Below are positions 33,292 to 44,730 of a DNA stretch of 64,000 nt, piece after piece. Numbering within the stretch: position 1 is the first letter of the stretch; the number at the start of each line of letters is the position of its first letter. The notes under the pieces are model-generated. The model was not told the DNA's origin. It was given only the letters and a program-made list of their open reading frames with translations, and did no database searches. The DNA lies in NCBI GenBank assembly GCA_026018925.1, contig JAKSZU010000016.1:30780877-30844876 (forward strand), read 5' to 3'. A program made the translations under genes and the position numbers. The DNA is from Tupaia tana (lineage: Eukaryota; Chordata; Mammalia; Scandentia; Tupaiidae).

Positions 33292-33779
33292 TATTCATGC
33301 TCAAACTTCACCACTGCTAAGATATTGAATGACTGGTATGTATGGTAGGACAATTTAGTATATTCAACTCTTCTAGAAAAAAATTCACAGAACTAACAAT
33401 GTCTAATTTCATGAAAGTGATTGAATTTCACTATGGACATCACTGTTCAATAATACAATGATATTTGGCAAAGTGAGTACTGATGAACACTACAATGACT
33501 AACCACAAGTTTTTAACAACTTACATTTTTTAAAGTTTTGCAAATTTGTCCAGTTAACTCCTTTTGTGTCCCATACATACTTTTACCATCATCACTTGTG
33601 ATGAGGGAGTAGAAAGGTGATTACCAGAGGCTAGGAGGTAGGAAAGAGGAGAGATTGATCAAACAATACAAAGTCTGTTATCCTGCAGGGATAAGTTTTA
33701 GTAATTTATTGCACCATAGTAGGAATAGAGTTAATTAAAATAATGTATTGTATATTTAAAAATTGCTGGAAGAATTTAG

Positions 33780-34058
33780 TTTTTTTGTTTTGTTTTGTTT
33801 TTTTGAATTTTACTATAGGGTGTGTGCTCACCAAGGAGCAACACAGAGACACATGGACAGAGGAAAAGTGAAACATCACACACCTACACACACCTAGGGG
33901 ATGACCACACTACAATTCTTTCTTCTTCACTCTTGGGATTTTGAGTACACACAGGCATATGCACTAGGTGTGTTTTTCAGGCTGATGGGTATGGGCTTTG
34001 AATCATGGAGTCAGACTTGTGGAATCCATTGCCTTAACCACCAGACTACCTGCTGCCC
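33780..34058 (-). mobile_element. tRNA-derived SINE, diverged
   Basis: Tail seen as T/GTTTT runs, then 'actatagggtgtgtgctcacc'. The head ends 'accagactacctgctgccc'. Confidence 0.8.
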
Positions 34059-34195
34059 AAAGGACTGATTTTTTATAATACTCTCACCATTAAAAAGAAA
34101 ATAAGTTTGTGAGGTGATAGATATGTTAATTAGCTTGATTGAATTTCTCTATAATGTATTTAGAGATCAAAACATCACATTGTACTTCTTAAGTG

Positions 34196-34229
34196 TGCAC
34201 AATTGTCATGACTTTTCGGATGACCCAAT
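34196..34229. mobile_element. Terminal fragment of a mariner-like MITE
   Basis: The sequence 'caattgtcatgac' followed by 'ttttcggatgacccaa' is close to the right terminus of the MITEs at 52187 and 48356. No matching left end was seen. Confidence 0.4.
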
Positions 34230-34265
34230 AAATTAACAAAAAAGAGCTTTCAAAAATCAATAAAA

Positions 34266-34531
34266 GGTCCATCTGTTGGTACGGTAGTTGGAGCAGCTGG
34301 ATCTTACATGGCTAACTACACAGTTTGAATTCTGCACCTGGTGGATTAAAAACACTCCAGTGCATTTTACATGTGTGCCCAAATTTCCAAAAGGAGGGAG
34401 AATGCAGGAGAAGGGATTGCCGCGTGACCATCTCTTATGGGGAGTGCTTTCTCACTTCCCCACTCTTTTTCTCTCTCTCTCTTTCACACTTGGGTGAGTG
34501 CATGTGACCTCTGGCAAAATCTTAAAATAAG
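34266..34531 (+). mobile_element. tRNA-derived SINE, long form, diverged
   Basis: 'ggtccatctgttggtacggtagttgg', 'tgtgcccaaatttcc', 'gagaagggattgccgcgtgacc', (tc)n and 'gggtgagtgcatgtgacc' in the family order. Confidence 0.8.
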
Positions 34532-34549
34532 TAGATAAAAAGAGACAGC

Positions 34550-34830
34550 CAAGTTAAAAACTGACAAAAATGTTAACTAGCTATTTAATCAAAAAAGATA
34601 TGTCAATGAAAAATAACCTCATGAAAAGATGCTCAACATCACTAGTTACTTGGAAAATGCAATCTAATAGAGCCAAAGTGTGACACTGTTGTATATTTAT
34701 TAGAATGGCAAAAATGAAAGATATTATTAACACTATCAGGTACTAACAAGGATGCAGAAAAAGTAGCTCTTTCTTTGTGGGTATGCAGATTATAGCACGT
34801 AATGTATGCAGATATCTGAGTGAGACTCCT
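34550..34830 (+). mobile_element. L1 ORF2 3'-region fragment
   Basis: 'aacctcatgaaaagatgctc', 'aacatcactagttacttgg', 'tttattagaatggcaaaaatg', then 'tactaacaaggatgcag'. These follow the conserved 3' part of L1 ORF2 in order. Frames are broken. Confidence 0.75.
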
Positions 34831-35499
34831 GTCAGTGTCAGAGCAGAATGTAAGACTGGATGGGCCGGATTATAGACTTGGAAATTTCCTTGGACTTTAA
34901 TTTAAGATGACTCTGAGATATTATTTTGGGACTTAAAGTTATTCATGAAAAATTCCTAATTTTAATGTGTTTATATTCATATTTGGGTCCTTTCTGTTGT
35001 TGAAGATTTAATGTTGTAGCCTTTTTTCTTCTGTCATTTGCTCTCAATATGGAGTCTCAGATGAGCTATATTTAACAATATAATTTGTTATACTTTGTGA
35101 AATAGAATGGAAAATAATTTTTTGTGAAAGAATATACCTCACCTCATTGCCTATATTAGTAAAATAAATTTCACTTTCACTTACTCATTTTTTTTTTGAA
35201 ATTTTCAGCTTTGTATCACATAAACTAGGTCAATTTCACCAAATTTGAAGGGTCTGTCTTAAACTATTGGCAACAAAGGATACATGAAATTGGTGTTGAG
35301 TGACTACCAGCAGAGTCAGCAGCACCTGGAGTATAACAAAAGGGCTGCATAGCTGCCCCAGAGAGAAACATTAGAGCTAGGTTAAAATACCCTGGATAGA
35401 GGAAAAAATCGTTCTAATGTGAAGCCAAATCAATTGTGAAAACCACACATCATTCCAAGACCTATTTCAACTACTATTGCCTCGTTAAAACCTCTGCTG

Positions 35500-35710
35500 A
35501 TCTGCTAAACCAGAGGTTGTATTTCTCTCCTTTGAATCTCTGCAGCACTTTATACTACTTTTGTCATAAATCATCATCTTTCTTACTGAAGTGCCTTATT
35601 CTCTGATTAAACTATGATTTATTTGAAGGTAGTAACTATGTGTTTTTTTTCCTATCATTGATAATTTCTATTATAGCATCTAGAACAAAGCAAACACTTA
35701 ATCACTGGAG
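35500..35710 (+). repeat. L2-like 3'-end remnant
   Basis: 'ctgcagcactttatactac', 'tttgaaggtagtaactatg', 'tagcatctagaacaaagc' and 'aaacacttaatcac' parallel the L2 3' end (ctccatgagggcaggga...gcctagcacatagtaggcactcaa). Confidence 0.5.
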
Positions 35711-35925
35711 TTTGGGATGTTGCCAATGACTATATCATTGTTTTATTTTGTTTTGTTTTTGTTAAGTATAACATACTAGTAAGAATGAATGAAAAAATTA
35801 TATAAATAGAGCTTTATAAATACAGTTTTAGGAGTGTTTTAAAACTATACAGTGATGTAGTCAGTATCCACTTAAGGAAGATACAAGCACTATCAGAACC
35901 AGAAGCTTCTCTGGTTCCCCATACA

Positions 35926-36193
35926 TTTTTTTTTTTTTTTTTTTTTTTCCTTTGGAGAGGTTTTTTCTATAGGGTGTGTGTGCTCGCCAAAAAAACAGAG
36001 ACAGAAAGCGAGAAATCACCCCCCGGGGGGATGGCCACGCCGCAATCCCTTCTCTTCCATTCTCCTCTCGGGATCATGAGCATGCACACACACGCGCCTG
36101 GAGTGAGTTTAAGCCACCGGGTCCGGAACTCGAACCGCGGTCGACTACATGGGAGTCCAGCAACATAGCCATTATGCTAACTGCTGGTCCCCC
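35926..36193 (-). mobile_element. Young tRNA-derived SINE, long form
   Basis: Long A-tail (T-run 35926-35948), CpG-rich body, B box intact ('actcgaaccgcgg'), head ending 'ctgctggtcc' followed by an expanded C-run (36189-36199). Confidence 0.9.
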
Positions 36194-36339
36194 CCCCCCA
36201 TATATTCTTAATACCTACACACACTCAGGATGACCATTATCTTGACTTCCAGTGGCATGGATTTATTTTGTTACTTTTGAACCTTACATACATGGAATAA
36301 CAAGTGTGGTCTATACTGTGTGACTTTTTTTTTTTTTTT

Positions 36340-36454
36340 AATGGAACGCTTCATGAATTTGCGTGTCATCCTTGCGCAGGGGCCATGCTGATCTTCTCTG
36401 TATCGTTCCAGTTTTTTTTTTTTTTTTTAGTATATGTGCTGCCGAAGAGAGTAC
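36340..36454 (-). pseudogene. U6 snRNA retropseudogene with internal poly-T expansion
   Basis: The minus strand carries nearly full-length U6 snRNA. The plus strand shows the complement of the 3' end ('atggaacgcttcatg'), the conserved core ('gcgtgtcatccttgcgcagg') and the 5' end ('gccgaagagagtac' at 36441-36454). Perfect 16-bp TSDs, tactgtgtgacttttt, lie at 36314-36329 and 36455-36470, with an A-tail remnant (36330-36339) as in L1-mediated retroposition. The four-base A-run of normal U6 has become 17 bases (plus-strand T-run at about 36412-36428), so the RNA could not fold normally. Confidence 0.96.
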
Positions 36455-36479
36455 TACTGTGTGACTTTTTAAATTCAAG

Positions 36480-36655
36480 TTGACTGATCCCAGATCCACA
36501 GTAGCAGTATTACTTGAGACCACATTAGAAATGCAAATTCTCAGCTACCACTGGAGACCTGCTGAATAAGAATCTCTTGGGGTGGTGCCAAAGATTATGC
36601 ATTTTATCAAATTGTCCAGGTGATTATAATATCCAGTAGCATTTTAGAACCATGA
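36480..36655 (-). mobile_element. hAT (Charlie-type) MITE remnant
   Basis: 'accacattagaaatgcaaat', 'ggagacctgctgaataagaa', 'ctcttggggtggtgcc', 'attgtccaggtgattataat' and 'tagcattttagaaccatga' follow, in order, a known mammalian hAT MITE (attagaaatgcaaatt...tactgaatcagaa...ggtgattctgatgca...gagaacca). Moderate divergence; ends not exact. Confidence 0.65.
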
Positions 36656-36659
36656 CTAT

Positions 36660-37990
36660 GTAGTATTCCATTGTATGATCTATTCACCCAATTTACTGTT
36701 GGTGGCAACAGCACCATGTCAAATATGTTTTAGAAAATAGTGGAAGGAGAGCAAGGGATTTGTGGGTTTTTAGGAGGAGAGTAGGGGTCAGTCTGCCAAA
36801 GAAGAAAAAGCTTCCATAAGTTATTAGATGATTTGTTTGTGTCATCATTGAACTTGGGCTTCCAGTGCCCATCCTACAATCTGAGTCAGAGTTAGGAATT
36901 CTTTTATATCCATATATATGGAAATTTTCTTCTGCTAACTTGACAATTTAATTTAAAAGGCTTTTCCATCAACCCTTTCAGATTAGTATGGAAAAAGAAA
37001 AGCATGATCAATTCTTAACATGAGAAAAATTGATGAAATATTTCAGACAGTTTAAAAATATATGGAAACCAATTTAAAAACATTTCCCTCTGGTAAAACA
37101 ATTGTGTAGAAGTAGATCACATAGACTTGATTTCTGAGGCAGTTGGATATAGGTTGCTCATAGAAATACAGATAATGCTCTGCGGGAAAAAATCACAGTA
37201 AATAGCCATAGTCATTAGATAAGCAAGTTTCTAAGAATCTCTTACGTTAAAAGTATTTTTAGAACTGTTCTGTATATCTTTAGAAATGTATCATAACAGG
37301 GATACATTGGAGGCTATTTAGGTGCTATGGTCATTTACTATGCATGCTATGGCAATCTTTGTCATATAAGCTTTACTGTTTCCACAAGAAATAGTGAATA
37401 TAATAGTTAAGAAAGGAATATAAATATCTTGTAATATTAGGAGTATTACTATTTATACTGTCAGTGCTAAACATAAGCACATAACAAAAAAGCATACCAT
37501 ACACTTTCTTCTGATTATTAGGACACTCCAGAGTGTCTTAACACACTTAAGTAAAGTTTTAATTCCCCAATCCAAAATATCCACCCCATTCTCTGTGGAT
37601 GAGTTTATCTCCCACTTTACCAAGAAACTTAAAATTAATTAGTTTGAACTCCCTTATCTACCACTATCTCAGTTCCAATGGACACTATTTCTCCAGCACT
37701 TTTCATTGTAAACCACATGTGCTCTCAGACCAATCACCTGTTTTTTTCCCAGGCTTTACTGCTTCCTCTCTCTTTGATGAAGCTTAAGGTCATGTTAGGT
37801 AACATCTTTCTTTGTTACTTCTTCCAACCTTCCTACTGCATAACTTTCCATCATACTCCTTAAGATTTAGCTAAACCAAATTTCTTTCAAGCCTTACAAT
37901 ACATCTAAAAACCTGATCTCAGGGCTTTACCCATGTTTTTCTTCTCAACCTTCAATGTTCTTTTATCTACTTTTGACTTTCTTCCTTCAT
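36660..37990. other. Non-coding sequence, possible L2-derived part
   Basis: No SINE or gene. The pyrimidine-rich 37600-37990 stretch may be the upstream part of the L2-like element that follows; that is uncertain. Confidence 0.4.
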
Positions 37991-38206
37991 ATAATTCCAT
38001 GCACTGCTTACATAGCATTTATTCAGAAGGGACTTCCTATCTGATACATCCTTGGTAAATATCATGCTCTTATTTTCTCATGCTCAGTTTATCATTTCAC
38101 AGAATTTATGATGTTATACTATCTCTCTTTGACCAGAGTATTAGCTCTATGAAGGTACTGCTCTTGCCTAAACTACGCAGTTTTCCTGCTCAATAGAAGA
38201 TGCTCA
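37991..38206 (+). repeat. L2-like 3' region (split by a SINE)
   Basis: 'agcatttattcagaagggac', 'agtattagctctatgaagg' and 'aatagaagatgctca' continue past the SINE as 'gctcagtaaatatttgatgaa' (38370-38390). This is the L2 3'-end order (aagctccatgagggcag...gctcaataaatatttgttgaa). Confidence 0.55.
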
Positions 38207-38367
38207 AGGAGCCAGCAGGTGGTGTGGTGATTAAGATGCTGGACTCCCACATGGTTGACCATGGTTCAAGTCCTGGACCCAGCAGCTTGTTTCCTCACTT
38301 TCTCTCTCTCTGGTCAAACTAAAAAATAATAATAAAATAAATAAAATAATAATTTTTTTTAAAAAAT
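38207..38367 (+). mobile_element. tRNA-derived SINE, short form, with TSD
   Basis: TSD gatgctca at 38199-38206 and 38368-38375. Head 'ggagccagcaggtggtgtgg', B box 'ggttcaagtcc', then directly 'cttgtttcctcactttc', 'ctctggtcaaact' and an (aat)n tail. Confidence 0.92.
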
Positions 38368-39223
38368 GATGCTCAGTAAATATTTGATGAATAAAGAAAT
38401 CAGAATAGGTACATACCTAAAACAGAATGTTAAAATTAAAATTCAGTTAGCAGTGGTAGTCTTAAGTATCTGATTATGGGTACAGAAAGACTGAGAGGAT
38501 CATATCATATCCTTATGACATTGGCTCATGGTCAATTTATCAGTGTCTAGTCTTTCCTATAATCTGGTTCTCTTTGCATACTGTCCACAAACTTTCCATC
38601 TCAGACCCTTATTTTCTCATCTTAGTTATACTTCGAGAAACATTTCTTCTTTTAAACAGCTGTTTATTTAGTTGTCGCAAAAATTTCTTTAACAGTGCTT
38701 GTATAGGTAGACATTCTTCACTGTGCTTTACTTGTTTAGTCCTTAAAGTTATTGTCCCTTTTGTAGATGAGGGTAGTTAGTTTATTGGATCAAATCCTTG
38801 TCAAATTTACAGTCCTATGAAAGGAGGAAGTCAGTAAACAATAAAAATAATAAGATATTATATCATGATAAAAGGTGGCAATTACTTTGGGAAAAGGAAA
38901 AGTCAAATCAGAAGGATTGGTAGGATTAAGGGAGCAATAAGTAGTAGCCTTTTGAATAGACTGATTAGAGAACAGTTTTTGCATTTTCAACTGAGAGTCT
39001 CCATTTGTCTATCTATATGTCTACTCAGTTACAAGAATGAAAGGCCAGAAACTTATAGAAGAAGGAAAAGTTGACTGTCATTAGAACAATTTATATGTCA
39101 GTAGTCCAGTGAGGAGACTAACTTGTATAAGATAGGCAAAGTCAAAACAAAATTCCTGAAATCAGCCAGAGTTTGGAATTCAACTGCAGAGTCATTCAAA
39201 TAATAAGAATTAATAAATCACCT
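38368..39223. other. End of L2-like element, then unassigned sequence
   Basis: The first ~35 bases finish the split L2-like repeat. The remainder shows no gene or confident repeat. Confidence 0.45.
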
Positions 39224-39495
39224 TAGACTTGCCTCTGTGGTCTAGCTGGTAACATATCAGACTAGAAGCCCTATGTGAACCTTCATTCAAGTCAGCCACT
39301 CCACTGGCATGAAGACTTACCTGTGAGTATATATGTTCCCAAGATCCTGACAAGCTGAACAACTGGAGGATAAGGATCATGGCATGACTGAGCCCTGTGA
39401 AGAGTGCTATTCTCTCTCTCTCTCTCTTTCTCTCCTTCACTCACTCCATCCCTCATCTCATACATTCATGTGCTGTTACATTAATAAAAATAAAC
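39224..39495 (+). mobile_element. tRNA-derived SINE, divergent-head form
   Basis: Head 'gacttgcctctgtggtctagctgg', body 'cccaagatcctgacaagctg', an expanded (tc)n (39413-39434), 'cattcatgtgctgttacat' and an A-rich tail. A young long-form SINE follows it directly. Confidence 0.7.
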
Positions 39496-39505
39496 AAGAC
39501 TTCAC

Positions 39506-39780
39506 GGGACCAGCAGTTAGCGTAATGGCTATGTCACTGAACTCCCACATAGTCGACCGTGGTTCACATCCCGGACCCGGTGGCTTAAAACTCACACTGG
39601 GCACGTTTGCGTGCGTGCCCAGGATCCCAAGAGGAGAATGGAGAAGAAGGGATTGCGGCGTGGCCATCCCCCCTGTGGGGTGATTTCTCGCTTTCTGTCT
39701 CTCTGTCTCTCTGTCTGGCGAGCACACGCGCCCTATAGCAAAAACCTCTCCAAAAAAAAAAAAAAGAAAAGAAAAGAAAA
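39506..39780 (+). mobile_element. Young tRNA-derived SINE, long form
   Basis: Perfect 10-bp TSD aagacttcac at 39496-39505 and 39781-39790. A box 'tagcgtaatgg', CpG-rich body, tail A13 then (gaaaa)n. Confidence 0.95.
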
Positions 39781-40139
39781 AAGACTTCACAATAATACTA
39801 CTAATAATTAATCACCTTGTGCCTAATTCTTTTCTATGTTTTTTGATGCACCTTTCTCCCACCACTGTAAAATTACACCTAAAAGTACTTCTACATTAAA
39901 TAGTACATGAAATTAATTCAGTTACATGTAAGTGTTTGCAATTCTGCTTCCTTTGCTGCAGTGTTTGTTGGATCCTTTATCTCCTCTTCAATCTCTAAGA
40001 AAATCTATTTTCATCAAAATGTTTCTTACTACAAACTGACTCTGTAGATTCCTACAGATATTTCCCCAGATAGTCTCCTCAATTAGCAGATTTTACTGCC
40101 CTGGAACAAGGAAAGTTAATAGGAAATAGAGAAAAATCA

Positions 40140-40523
40140 TGATTTGGGAGTGGAGACGGGGTCAGAGGCGGCAAAGACGAAAATACCAGAGTCAGGCCAT
40201 GGGTTTAATAAAACCAACGTAATTTATTCTGCAAAATCTCTTGGGTGAGGTCCCTTGGCTTGGTCAGAGGCTGAGGGAGTCATGCCCAGGGTGGGTGCTG
40301 CTAGTTCTTAAAGGGCCGTTTTCCAATAAGTGGTCACCACGGGTCCTTGTGTGGTCAATGAAGTTCACTGTTTCTGTTCAACTTTGGCAGGTGTGCCAAA
40401 TGCTGAAGGGCAGGAAAGTTTGTTGGTGATGGTGGGCCAGATGAGGAAAAAAAGGAAAGTTCCTGCTGGTGGGAATGTGTCTGCCATGTTTCTTTTCTCT
40501 TCCCCCAGACCTTACAAGGAGCA
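40140..40523 (-). mobile_element. Probable solo LTR of an endogenous retrovirus
   Basis: 384 bp with TG...CA ends. It is GC-richer than its flanks, with a minus-strand polyadenylation signal AATAAA (complement at 40223-40228) followed by a U5-like stretch. No internal retroviral sequence flanks it and no TSD was obvious. Confidence 0.55.
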
Positions 40524-40943
40524 CTAAATATAAAGATCTTTTTACTCTCAAAATAATTTGTCTTTAAGGATGCCATGAAAATATTTATTGATTCTACATA
40601 TCCATATTTTAATATTTTATCTAGTACTAATCAGTTGTGGCAATCATATGTTTAACTAGCTGTGAGACTATTAAGGAGCTGGTATATCAAAAATGAATCG
40701 AGCTTCTCATGATGTACTTCTGTTAATCAGCTGCTAGTTAATATATGAGGTACTCTACAAAAGACTTTTTTAAGGTAAGGGAGAGTGAACCATCAATAAA
40801 ACACTCATTATTAGCTTAAGTTATGGACTTTTTTCCTTAATATATAAAGTTTACTTTATTTCTTTTCTTTTATATGTGTGAGAGAGAAAAGAGATGGAGA
40901 CAGATACCATGGACAGGATTTCAACTTGTCCAGTCCTTCTCCT

Positions 40944-40977
40944 AGAGTCCAGTCAGCCAGAATCCAGTCAGCCAGGA
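40944..40977. repeat. Short tandem duplication
   Basis: The word 'ccagtcagcca' occurs twice, joined by 'gaat'. The surroundings (40880-41090) may be a very decayed SINE. Confidence 0.6.
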
Positions 40978-41262
40978 TCATGAGCATGTATGGCCAGGTC
41001 CATTATGAAGTGCAGATAGATTCACGATCCAAACTTCAGGCCCCATATGGGCCCAATATTATCCAATAGCATCATACCATATGTGCCACTAAGAATCAAC
41101 CTGTCATTTGTTTTTACTTTTTAATAAGCTATAATATAATGACGAAAAATACTAATTCAATTGAACAATGTGAGCAGTAGCAAAGGACTTTTGAATAAAA
41201 GAAATCAATAAGCATAAAAGTTGCTCATTGCAAATTTAATGCAAAGAAAATAAATATACTAC

Positions 41263-41524
41263 TGACTTAGTTCACTTGGGCTATTATAACAAATGACCAT
41301 AAACTTTGTGGCTTATAAACAGCAGAATTTATTTCTCACACTTTTGTCGGCTGGAAAGTCCATAGTCAAGGCATTGACAGATTGGCACCTGGTGAGACCC
41401 TGCTTCTCATGATCACCTGTTTTTTCACTTTAGTGTCACATAGAAGAAAAGGCTAGTAAATTCTCTGTTGTCTATTTTAAAAAGGCTTTAATCTCAATCA
41501 TGAGAACTCCACACTCAGGACACA
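41263..41524 (-). mobile_element. MLT1/MaLR-type LTR, part 1 (split)
   Basis: Plus-strand words 'tgacttagttcacttgggct', 'gtggcttataaacagcag', 'aatttatttctcacac', 'cacctggtgagaccctgctt' match a reversed MLT1-class LTR. It breaks near 41524. Confidence 0.85.
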
Positions 41525-42035
41525 AAAGCCCTCCCTGTCATGTCCCACACAGATGAATGAATGCGTGCTCTGAAGGGGAGAACCCATGGATTATAAAGTA
41601 ACCATAAAAATAATCACACAAAGACACACAAGTAGAAAAAAGTGGGGATTGGGTGTCCTGACTCCTCTGATGGAGGCAGCCATGGCCCCAAGGTATTTCC
41701 AGGTTTATTCTTTTAAAGGGCAGAAAATAGGAGAAGGAAAAGTGGGATGCAAAACCAGTTGTTTTCAGATGTTAATTGGCTGAAGATGCAAAGATGTCTG
41801 GCACTATGTAGTTCTATGTAAATTTTCTCTAATCTTCTTAGGCCAATTTTGATGAACACAAGTGGTTTCCTTTAATTGATACACCCACCCCTGCAGTTTT
41901 CAGAACACAGAGGCAGTCAATATAGTCACATATTAATGGCGTTCATTGCCTTGCAAATGACAGTCCATAGAACTGCGGTTTCTGCATGTGTCTAAAGGAT
42001 ATCATATTTTCTCAGATTTGGGCTGCTCCCTACAC
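41525..42035 (-). mobile_element. Unidentified ~500-bp insertion splitting an MLT1 LTR
   Basis: This block lies between the two halves of one MLT1 LTR. On the minus strand an AATAAA-like word ('agaataaacc' near 41708) sits mid-element, as in a retroviral LTR, so a solo LTR is the best guess. I found no family match and no clear TSD. Confidence 0.4.
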
Positions 42036-42116
42036 CTACCTCCTAATACCATTTCATTGGGGGTTAAGATTTTAGCATGTTAATTTTGGTCAGACACAAA
42101 CATTCAGACCACAGCA
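42036..42116 (-). mobile_element. MLT1/MaLR-type LTR, part 2 (split)
   Basis: 'cctcctaataccatttcatt', 'gggggttaagattttagc' and 'cacaaacattcagaccacagca' complete the LTR started at 41263. Confidence 0.85.
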
Positions 42117-42378
42117 CCCACCATGATGTGAAAAATATATAGTTTACACCAGAAAGTGGCCTGTTGAGTGAAAACTTTGTCCCACTTTCTAGAGAGAAAC
42201 TTATAAAAGGTTAAACCGCACACATGGTAAGTGCATGAGTCAGGAACCACAAAGGTATGAGAGGAATAACACTTACTTCATATACCCTGCCATGGCGAGT
42301 GTCAAAGAAAATAGATTCTGGCCTTGACTTCAAAGTTAATATTGATTTTTAAAATGTACTCTCTAAATAAAATTTGAT

Positions 42379-42432
42379 GAGTGTGTGTGTGTGTGTGCAT
42401 GTGTGTGTATGTGTGTGTATGTATGTATGTGT
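42379..42432. repeat. (GT)n microsatellite with interruptions
   Basis: Alternating GT with GCAT/GTAT interruptions. Confidence 0.9.
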
Positions 42433-42876
42433 GGCATGCTGTAGTCTGACTTAAGAATTTGTGATCATTTTTATGCTTTCATATTTAAGTTTTTTGAGAT
42501 ATTTTGAAATTAGTTTTCTCTATTTTCCTATATCAAACTTCAAATTCCAACCTCAACTTCACTCTAAATGCAATGTTTTATGAGAACTGTACATTTATAA
42601 ACCTTTCATTCTTTGCTTACATGATGTTTCACTTCCTTACTGAAATACGTATTTTCAATAATAAGATTGTGAAAGCTAATTATTTTCTCATGAAGTCATT
42701 GCAGTTGTACTTAGATTGTTACAGAGGATTAAAATAATCATCTTTCCCATTCCAGTTCATCTGAAAATGTTCTTTTTGCATACACTGGTATTTTCCTATT
42801 TTTTTCTTGCTACAATGAGCAATCATTATTTTAAATTATTCTCTCTAATATTTGACATGGTTAAATATTTCCACCT

Positions 42877-43147
42877 GTTTTTTTTTTTTTTTTTTGGAGA
42901 GGTTTTTGCTATAGGGCATGTGCGCTCGCCAGACAGACAAGAGAGAGACAGAGAGACAGAAAGCGAGAAATCACCCCCCAGGGGTGATGGCCATGCCGCA
43001 ATCCCTTCTTCTCCATTCTCCTCTTTGGATCTTGGGCACGCACGCACATGCACCCGGCGTGAGTTTAAGCCACCGAGTCTGGGACTCGAACCGCGGTCGA
43101 CTATGTGGCAGTCCAGCGACATAGCCATTACGCCAACTGCTGGTCCC
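42877..43147 (-). mobile_element. Young tRNA-derived SINE, long form
   Basis: TSD aatatttccacct (42864-42876) and aatatttccgcct (43148-43160), one mismatch. CpG-rich, with an A-tail as T-run. Confidence 0.94.
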
Positions 43148-43313
43148 AATATTTCCGCCTTTTGACATTGTACTTTAATTTGGCTTTCATGACACAACTT
43201 TGCGGTACTTATGTTTCTTCTTGATCCCTCTGTGAAGAATATCTTATTCCTGACTCCTAAATGGTAGTGGTCTCTAGGATTTGTCCTTCAGGCTTTTCGT
43301 TTTTCCTTTCCTT

Positions 43314-43315
<2 letters not shown>

Positions 43316-43353
<38 letters not shown>

Positions 43354-43583
43354 ATTTCTTTGCTATGGGTACATGTGCTCACCAAAGAGACAGAGACAAA
43401 AAGTAAGGAATCACTCTGCCCCCCGCCCCAGGGGGACTGGCCATGCCACAATTCCTTCTCTGTTCTCCTCTTGGGATTTTGAGCGTGCACATACATGCAC
43501 CTGGTGTGAGTTTTAGGTTGCCAGTTCCAGGGTCAACTACATGAGAGTCCAGTGATGTAACCATTACACCATCTGCTGGTCCC
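43316..43583 (-). mobile_element. tRNA-derived SINE, long form with (ATT)n tail
   Basis: The tail is a long perfect (att)n run (43316-43352). The head ends 'catctgctggtccc'. The tRNA-like region has a small deletion around the B box. Confidence 0.88.
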
Positions 43584-44234
43584 TGTCTTGCGGACTTTTC
43601 TAACTGACATGTCTCTGTGCAGTCTCATCGACATCATTCTCATTCAAACCTGACTCTTGAACTTTAGAACACATTAATTGTTTGGTTTGGTTCATATTTA
43701 ATGCCGACATTATTTACATTTTCTATTAATCTTTAAAAAAATTCCTTTACACTGCTTATTTATCTTTTGAACTATAGTATATATTTAATAGTAAAATAGT
43801 TTTCGTAATAATTTGTAAATTTGGTAGGTTGTTACTTAATTGAAGACTTCATTTCCATTTGTGTCACCAAATGCAGATTAGTGGCAATTCCTAATTAATT
43901 CTGAATAAGGTTTATTTAAGAGTCCTGTATTATCAGAATGTATTAAACCATGATATCTACTATCTCAAAAATGTCAACTCCTTCTCTTTCAGAAATTTAT
44001 CTGTTGATAAGTTTAAGTAAATATTTGAAATAACAGTATCAGTACTGACAGGAGCATGGATAGTTTCTAAGCCCATTGTCATACAAAAGGCTTTAAAATA
44101 CAAAGTACTAAGACTGAATTTGATGAGAATCTAGTGATTATCTTTACTAGTGAAAAAAATTAAAGTCAGACTCATTCAGATATTTTTTATCTAAATTTTA
44201 AAATTCTTCCAAACTTTAAAAATATCCAAATACA

Positions 44235-44483
44235 GGGACCAGCAGTTGACATCATGGCTATGTCGCTGGACTCCCATGTAGTTGACCTCAGTTCAAGTCC
44301 TGGACCTGGTGGCTTAAACTCACATCAGGTGCATGTGCGTGCATGCCCAAAATCCCAAGAGGAGAATGGAGGAGAAGGGATTGGACTGTGGCTATCCCCC
44401 CTGTGGGGTGATTTCTCACTTTGTGTCTCTCAGTCTCTCTCTGTCTTTCTGGTAAGCACACATACCCTATAGAAAAACTCCTC

Positions 44484-44487
<4 letters not shown>
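44235..44487 (+). mobile_element. tRNA-derived SINE, long form
   Basis: Head 'gggaccagcagttgacatcatgg', B box 'agttcaagtcctgg', body, and a tail merging into the (TA)n/(CA)n microsatellite. Confidence 0.9.
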
Positions 44488-44556
<69 letters not shown>

Positions 44557-44730
44557 CATATACACATATATATACATATATATAATATATATACATATGT
44601 ATATGTATATAAATACATATAATTATATATAATTATATATACATAATTATTATAATAAATAATAAATTAATAAATATATACATGTATGTACATATATATG
44701 TGTGTATGTGTGTATATATATATATATCCA
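44488..44730. repeat. Compound (TA)n-(CA)n-(TA)n microsatellite
   Basis: About 240 bp of alternating purine/pyrimidine: TA, CA, then mixed TATACA/TGTA units. Probably seeded in the SINE A-tail. Confidence 0.93.

Noticed and set aside
36321..36339. T-runs that could be pol III terminators
   Set aside because: Here and elsewhere they are A-tails of minus-strand retroelements, not terminators of a gene.
42716..43165. 149-codon open frame, plus similar frames of 100-160 codons at 12406-12852, 15143-15625, 3213-3647 and 63148-63552
   Set aside because: Each reads through SINE sequence or a CA/T microsatellite. The same peptide stretches recur at many SINE loci in both orientations, so they are not genes.
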